64,000 nucleotides of DNA from the NCBI GenBank assembly GCA_023525715.1, contig CM042012.1, positions 62,520,205 through 62,584,204 on the forward strand. The letters are read 5' to 3'. The stretch comes from Cichorium intybus (Eukaryota > Streptophyta > Magnoliopsida > Asterales > Asteraceae). The notes under the pieces are model-generated. The model searched no databases, was not told where the DNA came from, and was given only the letters and a program-made list of their open reading frames with translations. A program made the position numbers and the translations under genes. Positions 15,880 to 28,777 of the stretch are shown here, piece after piece (positions within the stretch are counted from its first letter, which is position 1; each line of letters opens with the position of its first letter).

Positions 15880-16500
15880 AATTACATGTTGACGAAGGTG
15901 ATGAATGTCTGGTGGATCATTGTGACCCTACCAATTATCGGAAGTCGTGGCAGGCCCCTTGGGTTGCCTTAAGGAAAGAGATGATGGAGATCGAGATGAA
16001 ATCCATGTATGATAACCAAGTTTGGAACCTGGTTGATCAAACACCTGACCTTAAAACTATTGGTGTAAATGGGTCTTCAAGAAGAAGACAGACGTGGATA
16101 GAAAGGTACACACAAACAAAGCCAGACTGGTGGCAAAGGGTTATACTCAAACCCAAGGGATTGATTATGAGGAAACTTTTTCACCAGTGGCGATGATTAA
16201 ATATATTAGGATATTGTTTGCCATCGCAACATTTTGTGACTACGAAATATGGCAAATGGATGTAAAAACTGCTTTCCTTAACGGAAAACTTTCAGAGGAT
16301 GTGTATATGACACAACCAGAGGGTTTTGTACAGTCCAAATATCCTAATAGAGTGTGTAAACATGTAAAGTCGATTTATGGACTCAAACAAGCATCTCGCA
16401 GCTGGAATCTATGCTTCGATGAGAAAATCAAAGAGTTTGGATTTTCGAGAAGTGAAGATGAGCCATGTGTATGTCAGAGCTAGTGGGAGCATTGAAGTCT
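15880..16500 (+). pseudogene. Ty1/copia reverse transcriptase remnant
   Basis: The best preserved part of this element: EMKSMYDNQVWNLVDQ, then KARLVAKGYTQTQGIDYEET, FSPVAMIKYIRILFAIA, WQMDVKTAFLNGKLSEDVYM and IYGLKQASRSWN, all standard copia RT (RVT_2) blocks in order. A frameshift separates the first block from the rest near 16070. The active-site YVDD position reads YTDS in the frame after 16480, so polymerase activity is lost. Confidence 0.85.
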
Positions 16501-16895
16501 ACCCTATGTCGTACACAGATAGCAAAGTTCTCATGTAAATGTCCCTATCTAGAGAAATATGAAATAAATGAGAATTGATATGCTATAAATGACACAGGAG
16601 AGACTTAGTGCGCATGAAGCATTTGATCTATGGAGATATAATTAAGTGCTTCATAGGGATTTGGGAAACAAAAGTGAACTATGTAAATGTCAGTGCTAGT
16701 GGGAGCACTGAAATCCAACCTATGTTGTACGCAGATAGCAAAGTTCTCATGTAAACGTCCCTATATCGTGAAATCATAAATAAATGAGAATTACTGTGCT
16801 ACAAATGACATAGGAGTGACCTATTGCATATGAAGCATCATGATCTATGGAGAGAGAACTAAGTGCTTCATATGGATAAGCCAGAGTACATGAGC
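16467..16895 (+). repeat. ~216-bp tandem duplication over the RT active-site region
   Basis: GCTAGTGGGAGCA occurs at 16479 and 16695, and flanking sequence matches over the period (e.g. AGATAGCAAAGTTCTCATGT in both). The two copies read SYTDSKVLM and LYADSKVLM where active RTs have YVDD, so the duplicated block is the catalytic region. Confidence 0.8.
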
Positions 16896-16899
16896 AGTC

Positions 16900-17340
16900 G
16901 GATCTAGAGATACAAGACTCCTATAAGGGATTCAAGTTTCTGTATCAGGGTTTAGGACTGAGTGAAACTCAGAGTCCTAGTTCCATTAAGATCCTAGATG
17001 AGATAAGTTGAGTCCCGTATGCACTTGCATATGGATCAATCACATAATGTACGAGACCTAATGTATCATATGCCTTGAGCATGATGATTTGACATTAGGC
17101 TAATCCTGGCAAAAGTCAAATGGATGGAAGTCACGAAGTATCTTAAATGTTTAAGATATTCTTGATCCATTATAGTATGGGAGAACTCAGTGTAAAGAAG
17201 CACATTGACACTAGCTTCCAAAACTAATAGAAACGGTTCTTGTACGCAGTCAGGATCCGGGTTCTTACCAAAAGAGACATCTCAGTTAATAGAGCTACAT
17301 CGGATGAGGCAAGATAGCTGATCTGATCACTAAGTCAATG
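16900..17340 (+). pseudogene. Ty1/copia RNaseH remnant
   Basis: Frames give a SNPGKSHWMEVTKYLKCLR-like segment (~17100-17160), which matches the region between RT and RNaseH in copia Pol. It is followed by degenerate RNaseH sequence ending in a cluster of stops around 17330. Confidence 0.6.
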
Positions 17341-18291
17341 TCTCGGACTAAGCAAGATCGTTCATGCTAAGTCCATATGCATTAGATTTGCAAATGAATT
17401 GACTTTGAGTGAGGTTAGTATAGTTTGATTTGTATTGGGAACTTAAGCAATGAAAAACTCTATCTGATATGAAGATTATTATGTGGAGAACATAATATAT
17501 GCATAAAGGCAGTCATTTCATTAGTTTATCATTGTGTTCCGATTTTGCGTGTTTTATTGACTTCCTGAATAATTTAATTATTATTCAAACTATCCACAGT
17601 CAGTCATACTTTTGGGAGTAAGTATTGATTCAAGACTGACATAAGGAATTGGTAGATTGTCCATAGAGATGGACATAGCATGGAGATGAACTAATTCTCA
17701 TGTGTACTTAATAGGGATTAAGTATTGGAGTAACCTGTACTTAGAGATTACTTCATGGAATCTGTCACGAGTAATTCTAAGATGGTAATATCTTATATTC
17801 TTCAAGCGGAGATGCATTGATTCTTTGTCCTGCAGTCTGTTGTGCCTTGGTTTTCTCCAACGTTGTCCGTAACTGGCAGCCATACAGGGAATGTCCAGGT
17901 ATGACATGATGAGTAGGCGAGATCCGTGTAGTCAAAGTTTATTTGTTCCTTCTGCCCTAACAGGAGAAGCGATATCCATGGGCCCCTCGATGATTTGGTG
18001 CTGACAGCAAGTGTACGGCCGTACCGAGACTGAATTGATATAGAATCAATAGTTCAGTTTCTTGTGGTCATCACAAATCTCTATCGGGAAACATAATATT
18101 GAATGTCTGAGACTGACATGATTCCATGTCAGACGTTCATAAGGATATCTTTTAGAACAAAGGAATATTTGATCACTTGCCTAAGGACTGTTTCATTAGA
18201 TGAACACGGCACTTGTCTTGGATGACATACACGTTACTAGGTTAGGGAATATTAGACCATACAGTTGTTATAACAAGTGCAAGTGGGAGAC
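17341..18291 (+). other. Long 3' non-coding tail of copia with polypurine tract
   Basis: About 950 bp of non-coding sequence between RNaseH and the LTR. Blocks such as GGGCCCCTCGATGATTTGGT (~17980) and CCTGAATAATTTAATTATT (~17560) recur in reverse at ~29060-29090 and ~29490 in the minus-strand copia. The tail ends with the purine tract AAGTGGGAGA directly before the LTR. Confidence 0.65.
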
Positions 18292-18932
18292 TGTTGGTTA
18301 TATGCCCATCGTTATAACAAGTTGGTAATATTACTATAAATAGTAGGGTCCTTTTGGGTTACACGCAAGAGACGATTTAGCTAAAAGAGATCGAAAATAA
18401 ACTTGAGGGGTTAAGTTTATTAATATATCAAAGTAAATATATATTAATTAGAAACTTAATGGTTAAGTTTATTAATATACCAAAGTAAAGGTATATTAAT
18501 TAGAAACTTAATAAGGATAAAGGACTAAAGTGAAATATCCACAAAGGAGGGGATAAGGATGAGGATCACTATAAATACAACCCTAGATCTGAGTTGTAAG
18601 GGCGGCCAAAACCCTAATTATCGTCACTCTCCTCCCACCCCTCGGTATACGGCCGATTTCTTTCAAAACCCTAAGTATTACGTGCTAAAACTTCAAGCAA
18701 AGGTATATACTACATCAATGGGTGCTGGATCGTTGTCTTGGGTGCGATTACATTAGAGGAGTTCTACTTTGGGCTCTCGTCATCCTAACAAGATTAGATC
18801 TGAGATCTAAAAGGTATTTCTTGAACCTCTTGATTTTATAGTTACAAAAGTGTGCATGATTCTGTGATCCTGGTTGAATACGATTTTGATTTCTGTTTCC
18901 GCTGCGTTGTTTTATGCTATCGTATTCCAACA
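18292..18932 (+). mobile_element. Ty1/copia 3' LTR (641 bp)
   Basis: Begins TGTTGGTTATATGCCC after the polypurine tract and ends GTATTCCAACA, with TGTTGG/CCAACA inverted ends. No 5' partner is visible at the left of the element, where a different 158-bp LTR sits. The copia is therefore chimeric or truncated at its 5' side. No target-site duplication can be matched. Confidence 0.75.
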
Positions 18933-19413
18933 GGGGCCACCTACCTAGAGACGATGAGGGTGGTCGTACCTTTTGGTGTCGGCCATTATGTTGTTGCAGT
19001 AGATGAGGCACATGCAGCCGGTGCCTAGGAGGTCGCACAGGAGGATGAGGAGATGGAGGCAGCCATAGAGGGGGCTAAGGCGCCATATGTTCCAGCACAA
19101 GACCGATGCCAGAGAAGTTAGCGGAGCCGGCATAGAGGGCGCATCAACAGGAGCCTGAGCCACTGGATATTCAAGTGACCTTGCAAGACTTGCTGGCTGG
19201 TCAGGCGAGACTGGAGAGAGGTCAGGTGAGACTAGATGCTACCCATGCTAGATATGAGGCTACATAAACCAGGATGGAGGCCCAACAGAAGTGGATGGCG
19301 GAGAGCCTCCATGAGATAATGATCAGGATGGGGTTGAAGCCACCGCCACCATTTCCATCAGCAGGTCCAGATTATGTCGGTCTCTCAAGCACTTATGATG
19401 ACGATGACCAGTG
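18933..19413 (+). pseudogene. Athila/Tat-type gag remnant (right part)
   Basis: Resumes directly after the copia LTR with TMRVVVPFGVGHYVVAVDEA, the continuation expected after the block at 11654-12081. It then has acidic and Gln/Glu-rich sequence ending in an Asp-rich tail. Frames are broken by several stops. No pol follows, so the parent element lacked or lost pol. Confidence 0.5.
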
Positions 19414-19981
19414 ATAGTTTGTATTTTTATTTTATTTTATGTTCCTTTACTTTTTCCTTTTTTATTTAGTTAATTGCTAACTTTCTGTTTGTATCTAAAC
19501 TTTAACACCCATATGAGTTGATATTTTCACCTTGTGAAACTACCAAACTATTGATCGTATCTGGTAATTTTGGAAGAAGATGGCCCAAATCATAGAGGTT
19601 GTCATCAACACAAGTGTGGGGTCGATGCACCCTTACACTCTGGTTTATGCTTGAAGAGTTTACTGTTGCGCCTGTTCACTTCCTTGAGTCTGTGGACAAC
19701 TTTTCAACACAAATACAAGTACAAGGATCACCCTTGCAGTTTAAACCAAGTTTATGTCTCAACTGATTCGTCGTGTATCCTAAGGGGGTATAGTCTTTTT
19801 CTCCCTTTGTTTTTAATTTCTTTCTTTATACAATGAGGACATTAGATGATTTAAGTGTAGGGTTGGACGGTCGAAAAAGTAGTGCTTTTAGAAAAAGTTT
19901 TAAAATTATTTTTCAATTTTTCAAAATTTTTGAGAAAATGTTGTTTTGCAATTCCGAAAATGAACATTTTTAAAAATTTAG
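19414..19981 (+). other. 3' non-coding region of the Athila/Tat remnant
   Basis: Resembles the 3' region of the complete Athila-type element at 53990-54370: CAAGTGTGGGGTC, ...GTTTACTGTTGCGC, CTTTTTCTCCCT and a ...GGACGGT(C/T)GAAA tract occur in the same order. The remnant continues on the other side of the TRIM insertion, to ~20745. Confidence 0.6.
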
Positions 19982-20660
19982 TGTAAATATATGTGGAGCC
20001 CAAGAATGTCTCTCTAAAAGAGCCCTTGTGGAGAGAGGGGAGACTCCAACATATATACACACTTATAAGACCGTGCCGCACCAATGTGACATACACTAAC
20101 ACTCCCCCTTAGAGACGTAGGCTCGATGAGGTTACAGGGTGCGGGGATGCCAGCTCCGATACCATGTAAATATACGTGGAGCCCCATAGTGTCTCTCCAA
20201 AAGAGCCCTTGTGGAGAGAGGGGAGACTCCAACATATATACAAACTTATAGGATGGCAGAGGAGTACGGAGAAAGGCAGCAAGCAAAAAGAGAGAGCTCG
20301 AGCTGTGGCAGATGGAGCCAATTCTGGCGAGATTGATAACTGCAATGTTATAGAGGGAGAAAGACGACTGCAAATCAAAGGCTGTCCGACGAAGAATGTC
20401 CAGAGAAGAAAAGGCCATCAAAGGAGAGGGCCCGTAGCAGACGAGGCAGTATAAGAAACCGATGACGGAGCTCTGATTTGGTGTCGGCGGCTGTATTATT
20501 ATTTATGAGAAGAAAGAGGAAAGGGAAAAATATAGAAGGCACCTCCAACGACTAGAAGGTCGCTAGATGTGGCAGTCGGCGGCAGCGGGTTATGGTCAGC
20601 AGTAACAACATATATACATACTTATAAGAACGTGTCGCACCAATGTGGGATACACTAACA
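19982..20660 (-). mobile_element. TRIM element with TTTAG target-site duplication
   Basis: A terminal-repeat retrotransposon in miniature. LTR1 (19982-20101) and LTR2 (20165-20660) both begin TGTAAATATA and end ACACTAACA on the plus strand. Between them are only 63 bp, containing a purine tract (complement of CTCCCCCTTAG) at one end and a primer-binding site (complement of AGCTCCGATACCA, 20152-20164) at the other, so the element is on the minus strand. Perfect 5-bp TSDs TTTAG flank it (19977-19981, 20661-20665). LTR2 carries an extra ~350 bp between two copies of CATATATACA(A/T)ACTTATA. It has no proteins of its own and must be moved in trans. Confidence 0.85.
20257..20606 (-). other. Insert of unknown origin within the TRIM LTR
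   Basis: Moderately GC-rich sequence unlike the surroundings. On the minus strand an open frame of 135 codons (20014-20421) runs from this insert into LTR sequence and reads SLYNIAVINLARIGSICHS in the insert part. It could be captured host sequence. I recognise no domain. Confidence 0.3.
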
Positions 20661-20745
20661 TTTAGCAATTGATATTATTCAAGAAATACTATGTGCTATC
20701 TCTTGTTAAAATGAAGTTGAATGAAGCTTTAGAATTATAAAAGTA

Positions 20746-21970
20746 TATGGTTTTGAGTTAGAAATATCATAAGTGTGAGATTCATGAAAGGGTCAAAAAG
20801 CATGCTCGACTACAAATTTATGCTAATGCTCTGGGTTTATAGTAATTATTTGTGTCATCTGGTGTTTTTTTGATGTTTGATTTCTAGTTCATATGGATTA
20901 AATATGGATAACAATTCAATGTTTATTCTATTTTCATGTAGAGTAATTTTTTACTTTTACTTTAACTTTATCAATGATCGAATAATGCTCATTTGCATTT
21001 ATCCAATGGTCATGTGGATTCAATCTACTCAATAATTCAATCCTAAATAAGTGTTTGAAATATATAATGAACATTGAGTACATATAAAAACTAACTATTT
21101 GGATTGAAAAACTTCAACTTCATGAATCAATTGAAGAAAATTCAAATTCATTTATTGGATTTGTAATAAAACAAAATATTAAATAAATATAAAAACTAAT
21201 TTTTAGGTTTAAAAATTTAAAATCAGATTACAATAAGCGCCAGATGGTGTTAACGGAGACCACTATGCCATATAGGTCTAACTCAAAGCCACATTAGTCC
21301 ATTATCGATGAAATCAGGTAAAAAGTATGACAATACCTTTTTTAACGGGTCGTTTCAAAGTTTGAGGATTAGAATACCAAAAAAAATTATTAGTGATCCA
21401 ATGAGATCAAAATCAATAGTTCGATGGACGATAATGACATTAACCCTATGGATAAACATCACAAGTTAGCTTACATTATCAAATTATGATTCCTACCTTA
21501 ATGCCTTTGAACATATAGAGGTCGACTTGTAGTTTCACATCACTTCATTGGTTCAAATCACATCACTTCATTGGTTCATGGTTAGTGCCACGAAAAGGCA
21601 TATAGACGATTTTATCCATGAAGGTGGGGGTGAGCGACGATGTGAAATAAAGATGCTCCAAAAAAGTTCAATACCTTTATAAGAAGAATTTTATCCGATC
21701 GTATTTTAACCATAAGTGATTTAGTATACATAGATTTTAATTCAATTATGTGTGTGTTTTGTCATAACCATGTTTAAAATAACTAACGATATTTTGGGCA
21801 TGTCAGGGCTTGAATACTAGCGATATTTTAGTTGTGGCACCTTACAATTCCTATTATTGTGTATATAAATTTATTTTGATTTTTGAAGCGACGAATGCGG
21901 TCGTTTACAATGCTCTATGAAGAAAACCATTTTGGTAGCATAGTTTTGTATTCTTATTCTAGGGCGTTTA
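20746..21970. other. Unassigned AT-rich spacer
   Basis: No gene or recognisable element. There is a short tandem duplication (TCACATCACTTCATTGGTTC twice, ~21536-21582). The block around 21236 (GCGCCAGATGGTGTTAACGG) looks repeat-derived but is not classified. Confidence 0.3.
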
Positions 21971-23386
21971 TGTAATACCGTGTTACTTTTTCGGCCAGTG
22001 AAATTGTGTTAATCTTAGTGTAATTAAGATTAAGTAGGTTGTGATATGTGTTAGGGTGGTTTGAAATCCTTTTGGAAGAAGTTTTACCTTGAAAAATGCC
22101 AAAAGGAGGTTACACCAGTCGTGTAGAGTCACACGGGTCGTGTAAAATGGATGTGGAAACTGATCCGAAACGCTTCCAAATCCACACGGGTTGTGTAGGA
22201 TGTCCACAGGGGGCAATCAGCGGGTCGAAACGGGAAAGGCATTAGCGACATTAATGTCGTAGATAAGCTTTTTAATTGTCGATTTTCTTTCATTTGGAAA
22301 AGTTTTAAACTCGAAGTTTCTCTCTAAAAACCCTAGAAAAACACCCCCAAACCCCAGAAGTCGAAATTGATGCCTAGGACTCGAGAAATGTAGTTAGGAA
22401 TCGTTATCTTGAGTTTATAAGGTAATATTCCTCGTTCTAGCTTCTAATTGAGTGTTTTTGCCTTGGATTGAGTTAGTTCCAAGTGGTGTTAATAAACCAC
22501 CTACAACAAGCATGGATTGATGTAAGTTTTTCTTGGATTTAGAGTATGAGAGAGTTCAAATCCTAAACCCTAGCTAAGAGTGTGTTTATTGTTGGGTTTT
22601 TATGGTTGAATGAGTAGAAATTGGGAGCTGCAACTAAGATAGTGTTAATATCTTTGTTTGTAACTCCTTTCCATCTTTAAATTTCTTGATTTTTATGAGT
22701 TGGATATTATTGAAATTGTTTTGGATGTTTGAGTATTGACTCGGGCTTTTGTGATACAACCAAAGCTAGATAGGAGCATAGTACACGCATTTCGGGAGTT
22801 TCACATACTGACCCGACATCAAGTGAGTACTTGATTATTGATTCTTTTGATGAACTATGTTGTGGTTGAGTGTTCATTATAGAAAAAGAAGTGTTCTATG
22901 AGTTTGATGATGTGTGTTAGTTTTTTTTGTATAACCAAGTTTTTGAATTTGATGTAAAGAGTTATAGTGTGTTGATCACACACACTGAGGGATTGAGAAA
23001 GTCCATTGAGAATAAGTTCAATGAGATCTCGGGCATCACAACCCGATTAACCAATGATTACTCACTAAGCTCGTGTAGGTCATAAATTGTTGTTCTTATT
23101 GTTGTGTTTTAGGTTCTGGTAGTGGAGATCGTGGGAAGCATATCACGGAGGGATAGCTGAAGTTGGACTTGGACCTGACTGTTTTTCATGTTTTGGACTA
23201 TGTTTTGTTGGACCTGGTTTTGGGTAATCTAGTGTCTAACTCTTGATGTACATAGACTAGTACTTAAACTATGTTTTTGATGTAACTTTGTAAACTTGTT
23301 ACTCACTTTTGAGATTACACCGTTAGTTATGTGGTTATTTTATTAACATTCATTGTGTATCTTAATTTGAGAAACCGGACATTACA
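21971..23386 (+). mobile_element. Chromovirus 5' LTR (1416 bp)
   Basis: Begins TGTAATACCG and ends GGACATTACA (inverted termini TGTAAT/ATTACA). It aligns by eye with 62113 onward. It contains paired ACACGGGT(C/T)GTGT motifs (~22131-22145 and ~22182-22197). Confidence 0.85.
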
Positions 23387-23389
23387 AGT

Positions 23390-23400
23390 TGGTATCAGAG
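23390..23400 (+). promoter_or_regulatory. Primer-binding site of the chromovirus
   Basis: TGGTATCAGAG three bases after the LTR end, the initiator tRNA-Met type site. Confidence 0.8.
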
Positions 23401-23577
23401 TTGTGGTTTAAGGGAATTAAACCTTGACATAGGCTTAAACTTAAACAAATTAGATAGAGAGGTCCCAAATGGTCACTGAGTAGCTATCCATCGTGGCGTA
23501 TAAAATGACTTGGTTATGCAACTATATTGAGTACTGTGGTGGCAATTACTAAAATGAGTTGATTTTTTTCAGCTAAA

Positions 23578-24702
23578 ATGAGTACTGGAAAATAGAAAAC
23601 ACGAGGTGACCCATCGAGAAATCAAACGAAATCACAAGACTTGGGTAAGGAGCGCCAACCTGAGGGAGAGCGATCCTTTGAGTTACCGGGTAATCTACAA
23701 GCAATGATCGCTGCAGAGGTGGCTAAAGCGGTCAAAGAGATATTACCCACCCTTTTGAGGCCTCAAGTGGAGGCCTCAAGCGGAGGCTACAACTGGAGGT
23801 ACATCGGGGCAACTGCTGGTCCAACCTGAGCGTAGAGAGGACCGAGGAGAGACTTTTACTGAGACGAGCGGAGGGAAGGCTCCAGAGAGAGTAAAGAAGT
23901 GTAATTATGATTCATTTCTCAAGTGCAAACCCTATGATTTCCTTGGAGTGAACGATCCTATAGATGCCAGAAACTAGTTGGCTCATGTTGAAAAGATGTT
24001 TCAGACAAGTAAATGTGAGGAGTCAGACAAGGTCGAGTTTGCGACAAACTTGCTGAAAGGTGATGCTCAATTCTGGTGGGAGAATACCTGCGTGGAGGTA
24101 AGGGAGAGTTTGGTGCTAACGCTGAACTGGGAGCAATTAAAACTCAAGTTCTGGGAGCACTATTGTTCCAACATGGCAATAAAGGGTTTGGAAGAAGAGT
24201 TCATGAAATTGTAGCAAGGATCGAAAACTATATAGCAATATACATTGGAGTTTAACGAAAATGCAAAATTTGCACAACACCAAGTCGTCACTGAGGAGCA
24301 GAGGATGGATCGTTATTTGTGGGGTTTAAAAACCCAGATCCGAGAATTTATACAAAACTCTAGATTTACTACGTTTCAACAAGTTGTAGAGGCAGCAAAA
24401 GTGAGGGAAAGAGAGTTAACGAGACAAGAAGAAGAGAGGAAATTTGAAAGAGAGAGTGGGGGGTTCCCAGAGAAAGTGGGAAGACAAGTCCGCAGATGAT
24501 TCCCAGAAATCATCTACCATGGGTTCTCAATGTCGTGGTGAATCGAAGAAGAATGAGGAAAGGTGGTGCAAGAGGTGTAGAAGAAAGCATATGGGGGAGT
24601 GTGATACCGGAGCTCCACCATCGGTTTGTTTCCAGTGTGGGAAAACAGGGCATATGGTCCGACAGTGTACAGAGAGCAATCCAGTTTGGTTTCATTTGTA
24701 GA
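23578..24702 (+). pseudogene. Ty3/gypsy gag remnant
   Basis: The likely start ATG is at 23578, followed by a stop after five codons. Readable parts are an N-terminal charged region, the capsid block KVEFATNLLKGDAQFWWE (~24029-24085) and the following WEQLKLKFWEHY, then a Glu/Arg-rich linker and a CCHC zinc knuckle (CFQCGKTGHMVRQC, ~24628-24670). Stops and frame changes separate the blocks. In intact elements this encodes the capsid and nucleocapsid. Confidence 0.85.
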
Positions 24703-24779
24703 GAGAGTGTGCATATTCGCCAAGGCCCAAGAGTGTCTGAGATTGAAAGTTGAGTCGCAGTAAGAGTCACAAAAGACTG

Positions 24780-27700
24780 GATGTGGAGGAGCCCGAGATC
24801 GAGATGATCGTAGAGAGAGGAGCGACAGCAATGTGAAACCGAGAGCTTTTCAATTGACTGTCGATGAGGCCCATGATCAACCCGATGTTATTACATATAT
24901 TTTTAGCTTGAACTCTTCTCAAGCTCGTGTCCTTTTTGATTCTGATGCGATGATATCTTTTATGTCAGTGTCTTTTGTATCCAAATTGGGTGTTTTGTTG
25001 GTTGATTTATATGAGAGCGTAGTAGTAGATGTAGCGGATGGAAGGTGTGTAATTGTGAATAGTCAATATCGACAATGTCGGTTTTAGATCTACGGGACCA
25101 CATTTCTTATTGATATGAAGTCGATCACTAACCACGAGTTTGATGTCATAGTCAGGATGGATTGGTTAGATGATAACAGAGCTCAAATGGATTGTTATGA
25201 GAAGACAATCTCAGTAAAAACGATGAGTGGTTCCCAATTGATGATACGAGGTGAGCGACGTTTCAGGAGTGTACGAATAGTGTCGTTTACAAGGGCCCGG
25301 AGATATATTGAGAAACGAGATTAGTTAATTATGGCACATGTGACTCATGTTGAGTCAAGACGCCCCAGAATTGAGGATGTGGATGTGGTTCACGATTATC
25401 CCGATGTGTTTATAGATGATCTTCCAGGCTTATCACCAGATCGACAGGTTGAGTTTGTAATCGATGTGATACCGGGAGCAAAGCCGTAAGCTTGACCACC
25501 TTACCAATTGGCGCCTTCTGAGATGGAGGAATTAAAAAGGCAGTTGCAAGAATTGTTAAAGCTTGTGTTTATCCATCCGAGTTCGTCTCCATGGGACACA
25601 CTTATCTTGTTTGTGAAAAAGAAGCGCAGCTCAATAAGAATGTGTATAGATTATCGTGAGCTTAATAAGATCATGATAAAGAATCGTTACCCGTTGCCAC
25701 GGATTGACATTTGATCAATTATACGTAGCCTCATATTTCTCAAAGATTGATTTGAGATCCGATTATCATCAATCGAGAATGCAAGAGATTGATGTTCTGA
25801 TGACGGTGTTCCGTACGAGATATGGCCATTATGAGTTTTTAGTCATGCCATTCGGTTTGACTAATGCTCCAGCTGACTTTATAGACCTAATGAATCGGGT
25901 TTGTCGTTCTTTTCTGGATACATTCCTTATTGTATTTATCGATGACATCCTGATTTATTCAAAGAGCCGAGATGAGCATAGACTAAACTTGCTACATATG
26001 TTAGAACTTCTCAGTGATGCAAAGTTATATGCGAAGTTTTCAAAGTGTGAGTTTTGGTTACGAGAAATTCAATTTCTCGGCCATGTGACAAATCAAGAAT
26101 GTATAAAGGTGGATCCTTTGAAGATCAAGGTTGTGATGAGTTGGGAGTTCCTGAAGAGTCCATTGGAAGTTCGGAGTTTCTTAAGGTTTGCAGGTTACTA
26201 TCGACGATTCGTTGAGAACTTTTCTCGTATAGCTACACCCTTAACCAAGTTAAACAAGAAGGCGGAGAAATATAGCTGGACTGAGGCACAACAGTCGACT
26301 TTTGAGCAATTGAGAGATACCTAGCCTTGCCGCAAGGAGGGGAAGACTTTGTTCTCTATAGTGATGCCTCCCTAAGTGGTATTGGATAAATATTAATGCA
26401 AAGAGGCTATGTGATTGCCTATGCCTCTCAAAACTAAAACCGCATGAGGGAGCTTATCCGGTGCATGATTTAGAGTTAGCAGCGATAATCTTTACATTGA
26501 AGATGTGGCGACATTATCTATATGGTGAGCAGTTCTAGATTTACACAGATCACAAAAGCCTGAAGTATCTATTCGCTCAAAATGAGCTGAATATGAGATA
26601 AAGATGGTTGATGGATCTGCTAAAAGATTACGACTGTGAGATACTTTACCACCCCGGTAAAGCTAATGTGGTAGCAGATGCACTAAGTCGTAAAGAGTCG
26701 ACTATCCGAGTCATATCGGCTCGAATGGGATTTGTAAGTCGATTGTCGGATGTGATACGTCGATGCCAGCGTGTGGTTAGTGATATGAAGACAGAGAGAA
26801 TGGTTAGCTATACAGAGAAATTAGTAGAGAATATGCAATGAATAAAGACTTTCCAAGGGCGAGTATGGGATTCGAAACACGGCGAGGTGTGGCAGGTGTT
26901 ACTAGAGAATGCTCACTGTACATGATATTCGGTTCACCCTGGTAGCACGCGGATGTATCATAATTTGAAGCCTTATAACTGGTGTCCCGGTATGAAGCAG
27001 GATGTAGGACGGTTTGTGGAGAATTGCTTGACGTGTCTTCAAGTAAAAGCTAACCATCAAAAGTTGTACGGGGCAGTGCAACCTTTGCCTATATCGATGA
27101 ACAAGTGGGATGGAATCACTATGGATTTCATTACGAAGTTGCCTCAGACTTTACGAGTATATGATTCGATATGGGTGATTGTTGATAGGCTGACGAAATC
27201 GTGTTTGTTTATACCGATCCGGGAGGATTTTAAGGTGTCAAAGCTAGCCGATATTTATATCCGAGAGGTGGTAAGACGACATCGAGTGCCAACTTTGATT
27301 GTCTCGGATAGAGGCAACCGATTCACTTCTTTCTGGCAGAGTTTTTAGAAACATTTTGGCTTTAAAGACTTAATGAGTACTGCTTATCATCCTCAGAGGG
27401 ATGGAATGTCAGAGAGGACGATACATACTTTAGAAGATATGCTCCGAGATTGCATAGTTGATTTCGAGGGCAGCTGGGAGGATCATCTGCCTTTGGTGGA
27501 ATTTGCATATAACACTTATCATTCCATAATAAAGATGGCACCTTTTGAGGGACTATGTGGTGCACCGTACCGAATGTCAACTTGTTAGACAGAGACATGA
27601 GAGAAACTATTTGCGGGGCCAGAGATTGTAACGGAGTCTGAGTAGCTCAAAACCGTCAGAATGGGAATAATCTGATTTGGCAAAAGAGGTAAGTTGAGTC

Positions 27701-27901
27701 AGCAATTTATTGGACGCTTCCGAGTTCTAGAGATAGTTAGAGTCGTAGCATACCGACTTGAGCTTCCTGACGAGTTAAGAGGCATTCACGATATATTTCA
27801 TGTCTCGCACCTTTGAAAGACCTTGTATGACGAATCCACTCATGTACCATTGGTCGAGGTCCAACTAGATGAGAAATTGAGATATCAAGAGATGTCGAAG
27901 C
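24780..27901 (+). pseudogene. Ty3/gypsy pol remnant (PR, RT, RNaseH, IN), split by nested insertion
   Basis: Domains in order: protease with LFDSDA at ~24935 where active enzymes have DSGA or DTGA; RT with IDYRELNK (25647-25670), FLVMPFGLTNAPADF and an FIDDILIYSK active site (~25935-25965), so the catalytic DD is kept; RNaseH with YSDAS and several stops (26345-26690), ending HPGKANVVADALSRKE; integrase with an HHCC-like region (~26935-27050), MDFITKLPQ, VSDRGNRF and SERTIHTLEDMLRDC. The C-terminal part breaks at 27901, where a copia element is inserted, and continues at 61935. Multiple stops and frameshifts make it non-functional. Confidence 0.88.

Positions 27902-28777
<876 letters not shown>

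Noticed and set aside
18927..18940. Target-site duplication for the copia between 12082 and 18932
   Set aside because: The bases left of 12082 (AGGAT) and right of 18932 (GGGGC) do not match, so no simple insertion with these borders is claimed.
18748..19163. Open frames on the minus strand opposite the Athila-type gag remnant
   Set aside because: They are complementary-strand frames of a recognisable plus-strand gag; proline and arginine rich by base composition only.
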